Shown here: positions 49,896-57,971 of the stretch, in pieces
Numbering within the stretch: the stretch's first letter is position 1
Layout: every line of letters starts with the position of its first letter
Assembly: GCA_048270225.1 (NCBI GenBank)
Contig: JBLWTG010000003.1
Coordinates: forward strand, 124,001 to 188,000
Reading direction: 5' to 3'
Length of the DNA: 64,000 nucleotides
From: Allopusillimonas sp048270225
GTDB taxonomy: Bacteria; Pseudomonadota; Gammaproteobacteria; Burkholderiales; Burkholderiaceae_B
The notes under the pieces: generated by a model
The model's input: the letters and a program-made list of their open reading frames with translations, nothing else
The model's database searches: none
Told to the model about the DNA's origin: nothing
Position numbers and translations under genes: made by a program

Positions 49896-50752
49896 AATTC
49901 GCTGACGCGGCCTTCGATCCCTACGTATTGTCCTACCCGGCAAGCAGCTCCATTCCGCTGATCTGCGACTCGCCGCACAGCGGCACCATCTATCCCGCGG
50001 ACTTCCAGCCGGCACTGGCCATGCCTGTGCTGCGCTCGGGCGAAGACACGTTCGTGGATGAGTTGTGGCAGGCAATACCCACCGTGGGTGGCACCCTTCT
50101 GGCAGCGAATTTTCCGCGCAGTTATATTGATCCCAACCGCGAGCTGGATGACATCGACCCCAACATACTTGCCGAGCCATGGACGACGGCGCTGCATCCC
50201 ACGGAAAAATCCAGACTGGGCCACGGACTGATCTGGAGCCGTGCCGGCAAGCAGCCGATCTACGAACGCAAGCTCTGGGTCGCCGAAATCGAGAACCGCA
50301 TCGGTGCGTATTACGAGCCTTACCACGCCGCCTTGCGCAAAAGCATAGACACGGCGCATGAGCGCTTCGGCGTCGTCTGGCACCTGAACCTGCACTCCAT
50401 GCCTGCGAATTCCTATGAGATCCTGGAGCTCGACGTGGACAGGCCATTGGCGGATTTTGTGCTGGGTGACCGGGACGGCACCACATGCGATCCGGCCCTG
50501 GTGGGCGTGATCGAGGATTTCCTGACCGAGCGTGGCTATACCGTTGCCCGGAATGATCCCTTTAAGGGCGTTGCCTTGATTTCCCGGCTTGGCAGGCCGG
50601 AAGAGCGCCGTCACAGCCTGCAGATCGAAATCAACCGCGCCTTGTACATGAGCGAGGAAAGCTATGAGAAGACTGCCAATTTCGAGAGCCTGCAGGCGGA
50701 TCTTTCGGATCTGAGTGTGCACGTGGCCGAGTTCGTGCGCTCAGCCCTGTAG
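49892..50752 (+). CDS. N-formylglutamate amidohydrolase family enzyme
   Basis: FGase family; the classical member (HutG) hydrolyses N-formyl-L-glutamate to formate and glutamate in histidine breakdown. The 286-residue protein has SIPLICDSPHSGTIYP near residue 19, IDPNRELDDIDPN near 75, WHLNLHSMPAN near 164 and SLQIEINRALYM near 237, the conserved metal and substrate residues of the family. No other hut genes are here: it is the last gene of a peptide-type ABC operon, joined by a 4-bp overlap, so the true substrate is probably an N-formyl or N-acyl compound brought in by that importer. It converges with the C45 gene. Confidence 0.88.
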   Translation: MKFADAAFDPYVLSYPASSSIPLICDSPHSGTIYPADFQPALAMPVLRSGEDTFVDELWQAIPTVGGTLLAANFPRSYIDPNRELDDIDPNILAEPWTTALHPTEKSRLGHGLIWSRAGKQPIYERKLWVAEIENRIGAYYEPYHAALRKSIDTAHERFGVVWHLNLHSMPANSYEILELDVDRPLADFVLGDRDGTTCDPALVGVIEDFLTERGYTVARNDPFKGVALISRLGRPEERRHSLQIEINRALYMSEESYEKTANFESLQADLSDLSVHVAEFVRSAL

Positions 50753-50824
50753 GCGGCACCCTGGCATCACAGGGCCGCATGGGGCGCGAGCCTGGGGCTG
50801 GAGCGTGAGGCCCTCCGCAGGTTT

Positions 50825-51844
50825 TCAGGCCGGGAAGGCGTCAATCAGGCTGTAGCTGGGGCGTTGCAGCGGGTGCTCGTAGACATGCCAGCGGATATGG
50901 TCTTTGCCGATGTGAATGTCTGCGGTGGCCATGGTGTTTTCATTGTCGCTGTCATCCGGCGCATTGCGGTAGATGGGCAGGGCGGAGTCGGCCTGGTCGG
51001 CCAGGACCAGGAGCGGGTCGATGTCAGTGTTGCCGGCCAGCATTGCGTTGCCGCGTTGCTGGCGGTGCCTGGAAGAGTCGGTAATGATCTGGGGCAGTTC
51101 GCGCATGGTGTCATGGATGGCATGATTGGCATGCAGCGCAGGCTGTTGCACCGTCTGTACGGATACCGCGACGGCGTTGAATTCTATGCTGAGCAGATCT
51201 GTGCGCCCGCGCTGTCCCAGACTCAGATGAAAACCACCGGATCGGGGTGTGTTGCGGAGCAGCGCGACGGCGTCCTCCAGCGTGGGCTGCTCCAGCATGG
51301 CGCGCGTCAGCACCATGCGCGGCGCGCCTGCCGCCACCTGGCGCGAGCGCAGGTTGTTGACGGTCATGGCAAGGCCGGCCTGCGTAATCGCAAAGGTATG
51401 CCCGGGGAGCGAGGCGGGATAAACAAATGAGGCGAAACGGCCCATGCCGTCGGGAGCAAACTGGCCTATGCCGCAGCGCCCCAGAAAGCCGGGGTCGCCG
51501 TCTTCGTTGTGGGTGATGCGCGGCTGATTGGCGCAGGGCCGCAGCACGGTGGTGCAGCCGTCTGGCGCCATGGCCCAGAGGTCGCCCCGGCAGTTCCAGA
51601 GAAAGACGTCCTCCGGGTCGAGCTGCAGGCCCTGGGCCAGGCCGGCGAGCTCTTGTTCGATACGGGGAAAATGCGTCGACACCATGTTGCGCAATACGGC
51701 GGCAGTGTCGCTGCCGCGCCAGGCCATGACACTGCTCCATGCGGAAGACTTGATGAGATGATCGTGAGCAGCCTGGGCGCCGAAGCGGCCCAGCGCCTTG
51801 CCGATGTCCAGAGGAGAGCCCGAGAATTCAAGTAGAGCAAGCAT
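50825..51844 (-). CDS. C45 family autoproteolytic acyltransferase/hydrolase
   Basis: Ntn-hydrolase related to acyl-CoA:6-aminopenicillanic acid acyltransferase and N-acyl amide hydrolases; the precursor normally cleaves itself before a Cys that becomes the nucleophile. In the 339 residues that Cys is Cys97 in PDGCTTVLRP, followed by ITHNEDGDPGFLGRCGIG near 110 and GHTFAITQAGLAMTVNNLRS near 148, all characteristic. No signal peptide, so it acts in the cytoplasm. It starts 17 bp after the RpiR gene stop on the same strand, so the two are co-expressed. Beside an FGase-like enzyme and an importer it probably deacylates the imported compound. Confidence 0.87.
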   Translation of the reverse strand: MLALLEFSGSPLDIGKALGRFGAQAAHDHLIKSSAWSSVMAWRGSDTAAVLRNMVSTHFPRIEQELAGLAQGLQLDPEDVFLWNCRGDLWAMAPDGCTTVLRPCANQPRITHNEDGDPGFLGRCGIGQFAPDGMGRFASFVYPASLPGHTFAITQAGLAMTVNNLRSRQVAAGAPRMVLTRAMLEQPTLEDAVALLRNTPRSGGFHLSLGQRGRTDLLSIEFNAVAVSVQTVQQPALHANHAIHDTMRELPQIITDSSRHRQQRGNAMLAGNTDIDPLLVLADQADSALPIYRNAPDDSDNENTMATADIHIGKDHIRWHVYEHPLQRPSYSLIDAFPA

Positions 51845-51861
51845 GATCGTGGTTCCGTTGG

Positions 51862-52746
51862 CTAGCGCGTGTTGAGGTAGGCGCCTGTTTCGTGCAGCTG
51901 TTGCTCGGCGCGCTTGAGGTCTTCCACTGCCGTGGGGCCGGCCTGGGCCAGCAACTGTTCGATGAGGATTTCAACCAGCGCCAGCGCCGGCGTACTGGAG
52001 GGAAAGAAGGACGGCGTATCGGTGGAGAAGACCAGCACGCAATCCGCCTGCAGGGCAATCGGGGCGACGACGCTGTCGCAGATGGCCAGCACCTTGCTGC
52101 CCGCCTTGCGTGCGGCCTGGGCAACCCGCAGGGACTCCTGCGAATAGGGTGCAAAGCCGATGATGACGGCGGCGTGGCCCCTGCTGATGGCGCGCAGCTC
52201 CATCTCGAGCGTACCCGCATCACCCCGCAACAGGGAGACGGACGGGCGGAACAGCCGATACAGATATTGAAAGGTAAAGGCGGGCGCGAACGAGGCTCTG
52301 AACCCCGCGATGTGGACATGCGCGGCGGCAGCAAGCAGCCGTATGGCTGCCGGCAGGCGGCTGGCATTGGCGGCGTCGAGCCGCTGTATGTTGTCGGACT
52401 GCACGGCGACAGCCCGACCCAGCGTGTCGGGGTCGGCATTGCGCACCAGCTTGCGGGCCTGTGCTGCGTAGCCTTTGGGCGCGCTGCGCAGTGACTGGAC
52501 ATAGATGCGCTTGAGGTCCTCCCAGCCATCGAATCCCAGGGATTGAGCCAGACGCACCAGCGTTGCTGGCTGCACGCCGGCCTGTGCAGCAATGCTGCGC
52601 ATGGATGCAAGAGGGATTTCTGCGGGGGCGTCCATCAGGTATCGCGCACCGACCTGGAACTGCGGTGTCATGCCGGCGAAGTCGCGCTGTATGCGGGCGA
52701 CAAGCGCCTGCATGGTCTGGGGGGGCGGGGCGGAGTACGGTTTCAT
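51862..52746 (-). CDS. MurR/RpiR family transcriptional regulator
   Basis: Regulator with an N-terminal helix-turn-helix and a C-terminal SIS domain. The 294-residue protein has IPLASMRSIAAQAGVQPATL near residue 44 and VRLAQSLGFDGWEDLKRIYV near 64, the RpiR DNA-binding signature, and the SIS part from about residue 125 with AAVIIGFAPYSQESLRVAQA near 193 and VLAICDS near 217. SIS domains usually sense phosphosugars, but many RpiR proteins control amino acid or peptide uptake genes. It is divergent from the aminotransferase gene, and the 93-bp gap holds a palindrome inside a direct repeat that is its probable operator. Confidence 0.92.
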   Translation of the reverse strand: MKPYSAPPPQTMQALVARIQRDFAGMTPQFQVGARYLMDAPAEIPLASMRSIAAQAGVQPATLVRLAQSLGFDGWEDLKRIYVQSLRSAPKGYAAQARKLVRNADPDTLGRAVAVQSDNIQRLDAANASRLPAAIRLLAAAAHVHIAGFRASFAPAFTFQYLYRLFRPSVSLLRGDAGTLEMELRAISRGHAAVIIGFAPYSQESLRVAQAARKAGSKVLAICDSVVAPIALQADCVLVFSTDTPSFFPSSTPALALVEILIEQLLAQAGPTAVEDLKRAEQQLHETGAYLNTR

Positions 52747-52779
52747 GGCGGTGCATGCCAGCCGGGCAGCGGTTGATTT

Positions 52780-52818
52780 ATTTGTTGATCGGTATATGAT
52801 ACACGAAACATTTGTTGA
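52780..52818. promoter_or_regulatory. candidate RpiR operator between the regulator and aminotransferase genes
   Basis: ATTTGTTGA occurs at 52780-52788 and again at 52810-52818, exactly 30 bp apart. Between the copies lies the perfect palindrome GTAT-ATG-ATAC (52792-52802). This AT-rich cluster occupies most of the divergent intergenic region, where both promoters must lie. Binding by the RpiR protein is inferred from position. Confidence 0.5.
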
Positions 52819-52839
52819 AATTCGGGAACCAGCACCGCC

Positions 52840-54165
52840 ATGTCACACGTTTTCCATCGCAATCCCAAAGCCCGCCTGGATTTTGCCGTGCGCGCCGAAG
52901 GCATACAGCTGTTCGACCAGAACGGCAAAGGCTACATCGACGCCTCCGGTGGCGCTGCCGTATCCTGTCTGGGGCACGGCCATCCCGACGTCATCCAGGC
53001 CATCAAGCAGCAGGTAGACCAGGTCGCCTATGCGCATTCGTCCTTTTTTACTACCCGCGCTGCGGAAGATCTGGCCGATTTTCTGGCTCAGCGCGCTCCG
53101 GGCGACCTGGACCACGTGTATTTTGTTTCGGGCGGGTCCGAGGCCGTCGAGGCCTCGCTCAAGCTGGCGCGGCAGTATTTTGTCGAAATCGGCCAGCCCA
53201 CACGTCAGCACTTCATCGCGCGTCGCCAGAGCTATCATGGCAATACGCTGGGCGCCCTGGCGATAGGAGGCAACGAATGGCGACGCAAGCCCTTCCTGCC
53301 CTTGCTGATGCCCGCCAGCCACGTGTCTGCCTGCTATCCCTATCGTGATCAGCGCGACGGCGAAACCGAGGCGCAATACGCGCAACGCCTGGCCGATGAG
53401 CTAGATGCCAGGATACGCGAGCTGGGGCCGGATACGGTGGCGGCCTTTGTGGCAGAAACCGTCGTCGGCGCAACGGCGGGCGCCCTGGCGCCGGTGGGCG
53501 GTTATCTGCAGCGCATCCGCGAAGTCTGTGACCGGCATGGCGTACTGCTTATTCTCGATGAGGTCATGTCGGGCATGGGGCGCACCGGCCACTTGTTCGC
53601 CTGCGCCGAGGACGGCGTCGCGCCCGATATCCTTGCCATCGCCAAGGGCCTGGGCGCGGGCTACCAGCCCATAGGCGCCATGCTTGCCAGCAAACGCATC
53701 TATGATGCCATCGTCAACGGCAGCGGCTTCTTTCAGCATGGTCACACCTATATGGGCCACGCGACAGCCTGCGCCGCGGCGATGGCGGTGCAGCAGGTCA
53801 TCGAACGCGATCACCTGCTCGAAAACGTGCTCGCGCGCGGTGAGCAGCTGCGCGCCGAGCTTCACGCCGCGCTGGACGGGCATCCTCATGTCGGCGATAT
53901 ACGCGGCCGAGGGCTGTTCGTCGGGGTCGAGCTGGTGCAGGACAAAGCCAGCAAGGCCACGCTGGATCCCGCCCGGCAGGTGCATGTCGCACTCAAGAAG
54001 CAGGCCATGCAGAACGGCCTGATGATATATCCCATGGGCGGCACGGTTGATGGCATTCACGGCAATCACGCCTTGCTTGCGCCGCCCTTCATCTGTACGC
54101 CGGACGACATCACCGAGATCGTCCGGCGCTTTGACCTTAGCCTGCGACAAGTCTTGCCGGCCTGA
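52840..54165 (+). CDS. class III (aspartate aminotransferase family) aminotransferase
   Basis: PLP-dependent omega-aminotransferase fold type I. The 441-residue protein has DASGGAAVSCLGHGHPDVIQ near residue 30, FVSGGSEAVEASLKLARQYF near 90, LILDEVMSGMGRTGHLFACA near 231 with the cofactor Asp, and the internal aldimine lysine Lys269 in AIAKGLGAGYQP. The C terminus has RGRGLFVGVELV near 349. Substrates of the class include omega-amino acids, diamines and 4-aminobutyrate. It is divergent from the RpiR regulator and 24 bp before the CMD-like gene. With the ABC importer and two amide hydrolases nearby it likely takes the free amine released from the imported compound. Confidence 0.9.
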   Translation: MSHVFHRNPKARLDFAVRAEGIQLFDQNGKGYIDASGGAAVSCLGHGHPDVIQAIKQQVDQVAYAHSSFFTTRAAEDLADFLAQRAPGDLDHVYFVSGGSEAVEASLKLARQYFVEIGQPTRQHFIARRQSYHGNTLGALAIGGNEWRRKPFLPLLMPASHVSACYPYRDQRDGETEAQYAQRLADELDARIRELGPDTVAAFVAETVVGATAGALAPVGGYLQRIREVCDRHGVLLILDEVMSGMGRTGHLFACAEDGVAPDILAIAKGLGAGYQPIGAMLASKRIYDAIVNGSGFFQHGHTYMGHATACAAAMAVQQVIERDHLLENVLARGEQLRAELHAALDGHPHVGDIRGRGLFVGVELVQDKASKATLDPARQVHVALKKQAMQNGLMIYPMGGTVDGIHGNHALLAPPFICTPDDITEIVRRFDLSLRQVLPA

Positions 54166-54189
54166 AAACTTCAAAGGAAACATCGATAC

Positions 54190-54717
54190 ATGGCACGCAT
54201 TCCCTACGCCGACCTGAGCCACCCCGACGTCAGCCCGCTGGTCGAGCAGATTGTCGCTGAACGCGGCAGTGTTCTGCACCTGTACCAGATGCTGCTGCAA
54301 AGCCCGCCGGTGGCGCGCGGCTGGCTCAATCACCTGACCGGCATCCGCCACAACACCTCGCTGGCGGGCAGTCTGCGCGAGATGGTCATTATGCGTATCG
54401 CCGTGCTGAATGGCGCGCCCTATGAGGCAGATCAGCATGCCCCCATCGCGCTCAAAGAGGGCATGACGCAGGCCCAGCTCGATGCACTCGACAACTGGAG
54501 CGCATCCAGCCTGTTCAGCCCGCTCGAGCGCGCTGTGCTTGCCTATACCGACGCCATGACGCGCGATATACAGGTGCCCGATGCGGTATTCGATGCCGTC
54601 AGGCAACATTTCGAACCGCGTCAGTTGGTCGAGCTTACGGCCACGATTGCCACCTACAACATGGTGTCGCGTTTTCTGGAGGCCTTGCAGATCCACTCGC
54701 ACGACAAACCTGCCTGA
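54190..54717 (+). CDS. carboxymuconolactone decarboxylase family protein (AhpD-like fold, no CxxC)
   Basis: All-helical protein of 175 residues in the CMD family. REMVIMRIAVLNGAPYEADQ near residue 66 followed by HAPIALKEGM is the family core; the His is kept, but the CxxC of AhpD-type peroxidase partners is absent (NGAPYEADQH). SPLERAVLAYTDAMTRD near 113 is also typical. So a decarboxylase or lactone-acting role is more plausible than thiol redox. It follows the aminotransferase by 24 bp with AAAGGAAA upstream, so the two form one transcript controlled by the divergent RpiR gene. Function otherwise open. Confidence 0.85.
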   Translation: MARIPYADLSHPDVSPLVEQIVAERGSVLHLYQMLLQSPPVARGWLNHLTGIRHNTSLAGSLREMVIMRIAVLNGAPYEADQHAPIALKEGMTQAQLDALDNWSASSLFSPLERAVLAYTDAMTRDIQVPDAVFDAVRQHFEPRQLVELTATIATYNMVSRFLEALQIHSHDKPA

Positions 54718-54792
54718 GCGGGATACTGCCTGGCCGCCGTCGCCGGTTGCGGGCGCGCCGGTTGACTGCCGTGCTGCGCGCCGGACTTGGCG

Positions 54793-55332
54793 TCAATGGT
54801 TCCAGAGCACGTCCGTCTGGCCTTGTGCGCGATTCAGTGCGCGCGCCAGCACAAAGCAAAGGTCCGACAGCCGGTTCAGATACTGGCGTACCGGCTCGCC
54901 CACCGGATCGCAGCGGCCAAGCGCCACCACCGAACGTTCGGCACGCCTGCATATCGTGCGCGCCATGTGCGCCAGCGATGCGGCACGCGTGCCGCCAGGC
55001 AGGATGAACTCCTGCAGTGTGCCGAGTTCGGCGTTGTATTCGGCCAGCGCCTGGTCCAGCACCAGCACGTGCTCTGCTTTCAGGGCGGTATGGCCCGGGA
55101 TGCACAGCTCGGCGCCCAGGTCGAACAGGTCATGCTGTACCTGCCCCAGCAGACCATCGATATCCTGGGGCAGCATCTCCGATCTCCATAGGCCTATCAT
55201 GCTGTTCAGCTCGTCCACATCGCCCAGCGCCGTGATGCGGGGCGCATCCTTGTCGATTCTGCTGCCGTCGCCCAGGCCGGTCGTGCCCTGGTCTCCAGTG
55301 CGGGTGGCGATGACAGAAAGGCGAGTGGCCAT
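54793..55332 (-). CDS. cob(I)alamin adenosyltransferase, PduO type
   Basis: Adenosylates cob(I)alamin with ATP to give coenzyme B12. The 179-residue five-helix protein has the ATP motif TRTGDQGTTGLGDGSRIDKD near residue 8, ITALGDVDELNSMIGL near 32, FILPGGTRAASLAHMARTIC near 113 with the conserved Arg of the active site, and CRRAERSVVAL, then YLNRLSDLCFVLAR near 154. The ATG at 55332 is used because upstream in-frame sequence is not conserved. Convergent with the CMD gene. A lone gene without other cobalamin genes nearby, as in many relatives. Confidence 0.93.
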   Translation of the reverse strand: MATRLSVIATRTGDQGTTGLGDGSRIDKDAPRITALGDVDELNSMIGLWRSEMLPQDIDGLLGQVQHDLFDLGAELCIPGHTALKAEHVLVLDQALAEYNAELGTLQEFILPGGTRAASLAHMARTICRRAERSVVALGRCDPVGEPVRQYLNRLSDLCFVLARALNRAQGQTDVLWNH

Positions 55333-55531
55333 ATGGAAGCTCCTGGTGAGATGCAAGGGAAAAAGCCCGTCATACGCGATGCGGCAAGGCTGCGCGAGGG
55401 CAGGCCACTCTGTGGCGTGCACGCACCCCTGAAACAGGCTGAAGCACCTGCGCAGGGTGATGCGTTCCGATACAGGCAAGGCCTATGGTTTGGCGTTATG
55501 CTTGATGTGTACTACAGCAGGAGTTTAGCGT

Positions 55532-55834
55532 ATGTCTTTATTGAATAATCGAAGCATGCAGATCGTTGCCGCCGCACTGGCGATAACGTCGGTTTATGCT
55601 GTGCAGGCCGTGGCTCAGGAAGCCAGCGCCTCGGGCGAGGTGCGCCGTATTGATCTGCAGGCGGGCAAGGTCACCATCAAGCATGGCGCCATCTCCGACC
55701 TGGACCTGCCCGCCATGACACTGGTGTACAAGTGCGATCCGGCCCTGCTCGCCGGGATCAAGCCGGGCGACAAGGTGCGCTTTACGGCAAAGCGCGAAAA
55801 CAATCAGTATGTTGTGACTGACATCTCAAAATAG
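55532..55834 (+). CDS. periplasmic CusF-like copper-binding protein with altered ligands
   Basis: Small periplasmic OB-fold protein. The 100 residues have a signal peptide (cleavage after about residue 29, VQAVAQ-E), then SGEVRRIDLQAGKVTIKHGA and LPAMTLVYKC. Lining up with E. coli CusF, His36 is kept as His51 and Met47 as Met62, but Trp44 is Leu59 and Met49 is Leu64; Cys68 nearby is extra. The sites keep the exact CusF spacing. So copper(I) binding may differ or be weak. AGGAG is 11 bp before the ATG. No efflux genes are close by. Confidence 0.82.
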   Translation: MSLLNNRSMQIVAAALAITSVYAVQAVAQEASASGEVRRIDLQAGKVTIKHGAISDLDLPAMTLVYKCDPALLAGIKPGDKVRFTAKRENNQYVVTDISK

Positions 55835-55881
55835 CTGTTCAGCGGCCGGGTGCAGGTGCGCCGCCCGCAACAGCAACCCAT

Positions 55882-55917
55882 GAAAAACAAAGGGCCGGCG
55901 CATTGCGTCGGCCCTTT
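55882..55917 (-). terminator. intrinsic terminator of the hslVU operon
   Basis: On the minus strand, AAAGGGCCG (55917-55909) pairs with CGGCCCTTT (55897-55889), followed by GTTTTTC. It lies 24 bp after the hslU stop. The same stem may also end transcription from the CusF-like gene on the plus strand, where only three T follow. Confidence 0.85.
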
Positions 55918-55940
55918 GGGCAAAGTGCAGCCGGGGCTGC

Positions 55941-57272
55941 CTACAGAACGTAGCGTGCCAGATCCTGGCTGGCTGCGGCTTCTTCCAGCTTGTCGTCCAC
56001 ATAGGCGGCGTTGATGGTGACCGTCTGGCCGCCATTGGCCGTGGCGTCGAAAGACAGGTCTTCCAGCAGCTTTTCCATCACGGTATACAGGCGGCGCGCG
56101 CCGATGTTTTCGGTACGCTCGTTGACCTCGAAAGCCAGTTCGGCCAGCCTGTGCACGCCTTCCTGGGTGAAATCCAGGGTGACATCTTCAGTAGCCATCA
56201 GTGCGGCATATTGCTTGGTCAGCGAAGCATCCGTATCGGACAGAATACGCACGAAATCATCCGCTGTGAGCGAGTCCAGTTCCACGCGTATCGGAAAGCG
56301 GCCCTGCAGTTCGGGAATGAGGTCCGAAGGCCTGGACAGGTGGAACGCACCCGAAGCAATGAACAGGATGTGGTCAGTGCGGACAACACCGTACTTGGTG
56401 TTGACGGTGGTGCCTTCGACCAGCGGCAGCAGGTCTCGCTGCACACCCTGGCGCGATACGTCGCCACCCGAATGCTCCTGGCGCGTGGCGATCTTGTCGA
56501 TTTCGTCGAGAAAGACGATGCCGTTTTGCTCGGCGTTGGTCACGGCTGTCGTGCGCAGGTCTTCTTCGTTGATGCGTCGACCGGCTTCTTCTTCGGTGAG
56601 CAGCTTGAATGCATCCTTGACTGCCATTTTCTTGGGCTTTTTCTTGTCGCGGCCCAGGCCGGCGAACATGCCGCGCAGCTGCTCGGTCATTTCTTCCATG
56701 CCCGGGGGCGCCATGATTTCCATCTGGGGAGGCATCTGGGCGACTTCGATTTCGATCTGGGTATCGTCCAGCTGGCCTTCGCGCAGCCGCTTGCGAAATA
56801 CCTGCCGGGTGTTGGTGTCTGTGCGTTCCGGTTCGCCCTGCGCATTGCGGGACGGCGGCACCAGGGCATCGAGAATCCGGTCTTCGGCGGCGTCTTCGGC
56901 CTGTGTGCGCACGCGGCGCATTTCAATATCGCGCGTCTGTTTGACCGAGATCTCGACCAGGTCGCGGATGATGGTGTCGACATCGCGCCCCACATAGCCC
57001 ACTTCGGTGAACTTGGTGGCTTCGATCTTGATGAACGGTGCATTGGCGAGTTTTGCCAGGCGACGGGCGATTTCGGTCTTGCCGACACCGGTGGGCCCAA
57101 TCATCAGAATGTTCTTGGGAACGATTTCGTGGCGCAGGGGCTCGGGCACCTGCTGGCGGCGCCAGCGATTGCGCAGCGCAACGGCCACCGAGCGTTTTGC
57201 GCGGTCCTGCCCGACAATGTTCTTGTCGAGCTCGGAGACGATTTCTCCGGGAGTCATAGTGGTAGCAGACAT
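55941..57272 (-). CDS. hslU: ATP-dependent protease ATPase subunit HslU
   Basis: AAA+ unfoldase that feeds HslV. The 443-residue protein has MTPGEIVSELDKNIVGQDRA-type start (ELDKNIVGQDRAKRSVAVAL near residue 13), Walker A GPTGVGKTE near 58, the pore loop GYVGRD near 88, the I domain with Gln/Arg-rich sequence from about 110 to 240, Walker B IVFLDEIDKIA near 248, and sensor/C-terminal parts ending ARYVL, the tail that docks into HslV. The ATG at 57272 starts the family sequence MSATTMTPG; the open frame upstream runs into hslV shadow sequence. Follows hslV by 49 bp. Confidence 0.97.
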   Translation of the reverse strand: MSATTMTPGEIVSELDKNIVGQDRAKRSVAVALRNRWRRQQVPEPLRHEIVPKNILMIGPTGVGKTEIARRLAKLANAPFIKIEATKFTEVGYVGRDVDTIIRDLVEISVKQTRDIEMRRVRTQAEDAAEDRILDALVPPSRNAQGEPERTDTNTRQVFRKRLREGQLDDTQIEIEVAQMPPQMEIMAPPGMEEMTEQLRGMFAGLGRDKKKPKKMAVKDAFKLLTEEEAGRRINEEDLRTTAVTNAEQNGIVFLDEIDKIATRQEHSGGDVSRQGVQRDLLPLVEGTTVNTKYGVVRTDHILFIASGAFHLSRPSDLIPELQGRFPIRVELDSLTADDFVRILSDTDASLTKQYAALMATEDVTLDFTQEGVHRLAELAFEVNERTENIGARRLYTVMEKLLEDLSFDATANGGQTVTINAAYVDDKLEEAAASQDLARYVL

Positions 57273-57321
57273 AATCAGATTCTGGATAGAGGCGTGAGGC
57301 GCTGGCGTGGATGCGCCGCGT

Positions 57322-57855
57322 CTACAGAGTTTCGACGAGATGGTTCTGGTTGGTGTAGATGCACAGGTCGCCCGCGATTTCGAGAGACTTCTTGACGATC
57401 TCGGCCGGGGACATTTCGGTGTTCTGCAACAGTGCCAGGGCGGCAGACTGGGCGTACGCGCCGCCCGAGCCGATGGCGGCCAGCCCATGCTCTGGCTCGA
57501 GCACGTCGCCATTGCCTGTGAGCACCAGTGTGTGTTCGTTGTCGGCCACGATCAGCATGGCCTCGAGGCGGCGCAGCATGCGGTCGGTGCGCCAGTCTTT
57601 GGTGAGCTCTACCGCGGCGCGCATGAGATTGCCCTGATATTTTTCGAGTTTGGCCTCGAAACGTTCCTGCAGGGTGAAGGCGTCGGCGGTGGCGCCGGCG
57701 AAACCGGCCAGGACCTTGTCGTTATACAGCCGGCGAATTTTGCGGGCCGTGCCCTTGATGACGATATTGCCCAGGGTGACTTGCCCGTCACCGCCCAATG
57801 CGACATCGTTGCCGCGCCGGACGCAAATAATGGTTGTGGCGTGAAATTGTTCCAT
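57322..57855 (-). CDS. hslV: ATP-dependent protease subunit HslV
   Basis: Peptidase of the HslUV (ClpYQ) protease, a proteasome-like double hexamer. The 177-residue protein begins MEQFHATTIICVRRGNDVAL; processing before Thr7 exposes the catalytic N-terminal threonine. GDGQVTLGN near residue 24, KVLAGFAGATADAFTLQERF near 45 with the Gly-rich active-site loop, and AIGSGGAYAQSAALALL near 132 are typical. The ATG at 57855 is preceded by AAGGAAGA. First gene of hslVU with dksA 116 bp upstream on the same strand. Confidence 0.96.
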   Translation of the reverse strand: MEQFHATTIICVRRGNDVALGGDGQVTLGNIVIKGTARKIRRLYNDKVLAGFAGATADAFTLQERFEAKLEKYQGNLMRAAVELTKDWRTDRMLRRLEAMLIVADNEHTLVLTGNGDVLEPEHGLAAIGSGGAYAQSAALALLQNTEMSPAEIVKKSLEIAGDLCIYTNQNHLVETL

Positions 57856-57971
57856 GGATTCTTCCTTTTGAAATTTATAGATGGGGGCGCCATCCCTCGA
57901 TTCAAGAGGAAGCATGTAACAAGGCTGCGGCCGGCGCGCGAGGGCAGCCAGCCGCAAGCAGGGCAGAAGGC

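Noticed and set aside
50753..50778. Hairpin after the FGase gene (GCGG..CCCTG / CAGGG..CCGC)
   Set aside because: The stem has a bulge and no T-tract follows; too weak to call a terminator.
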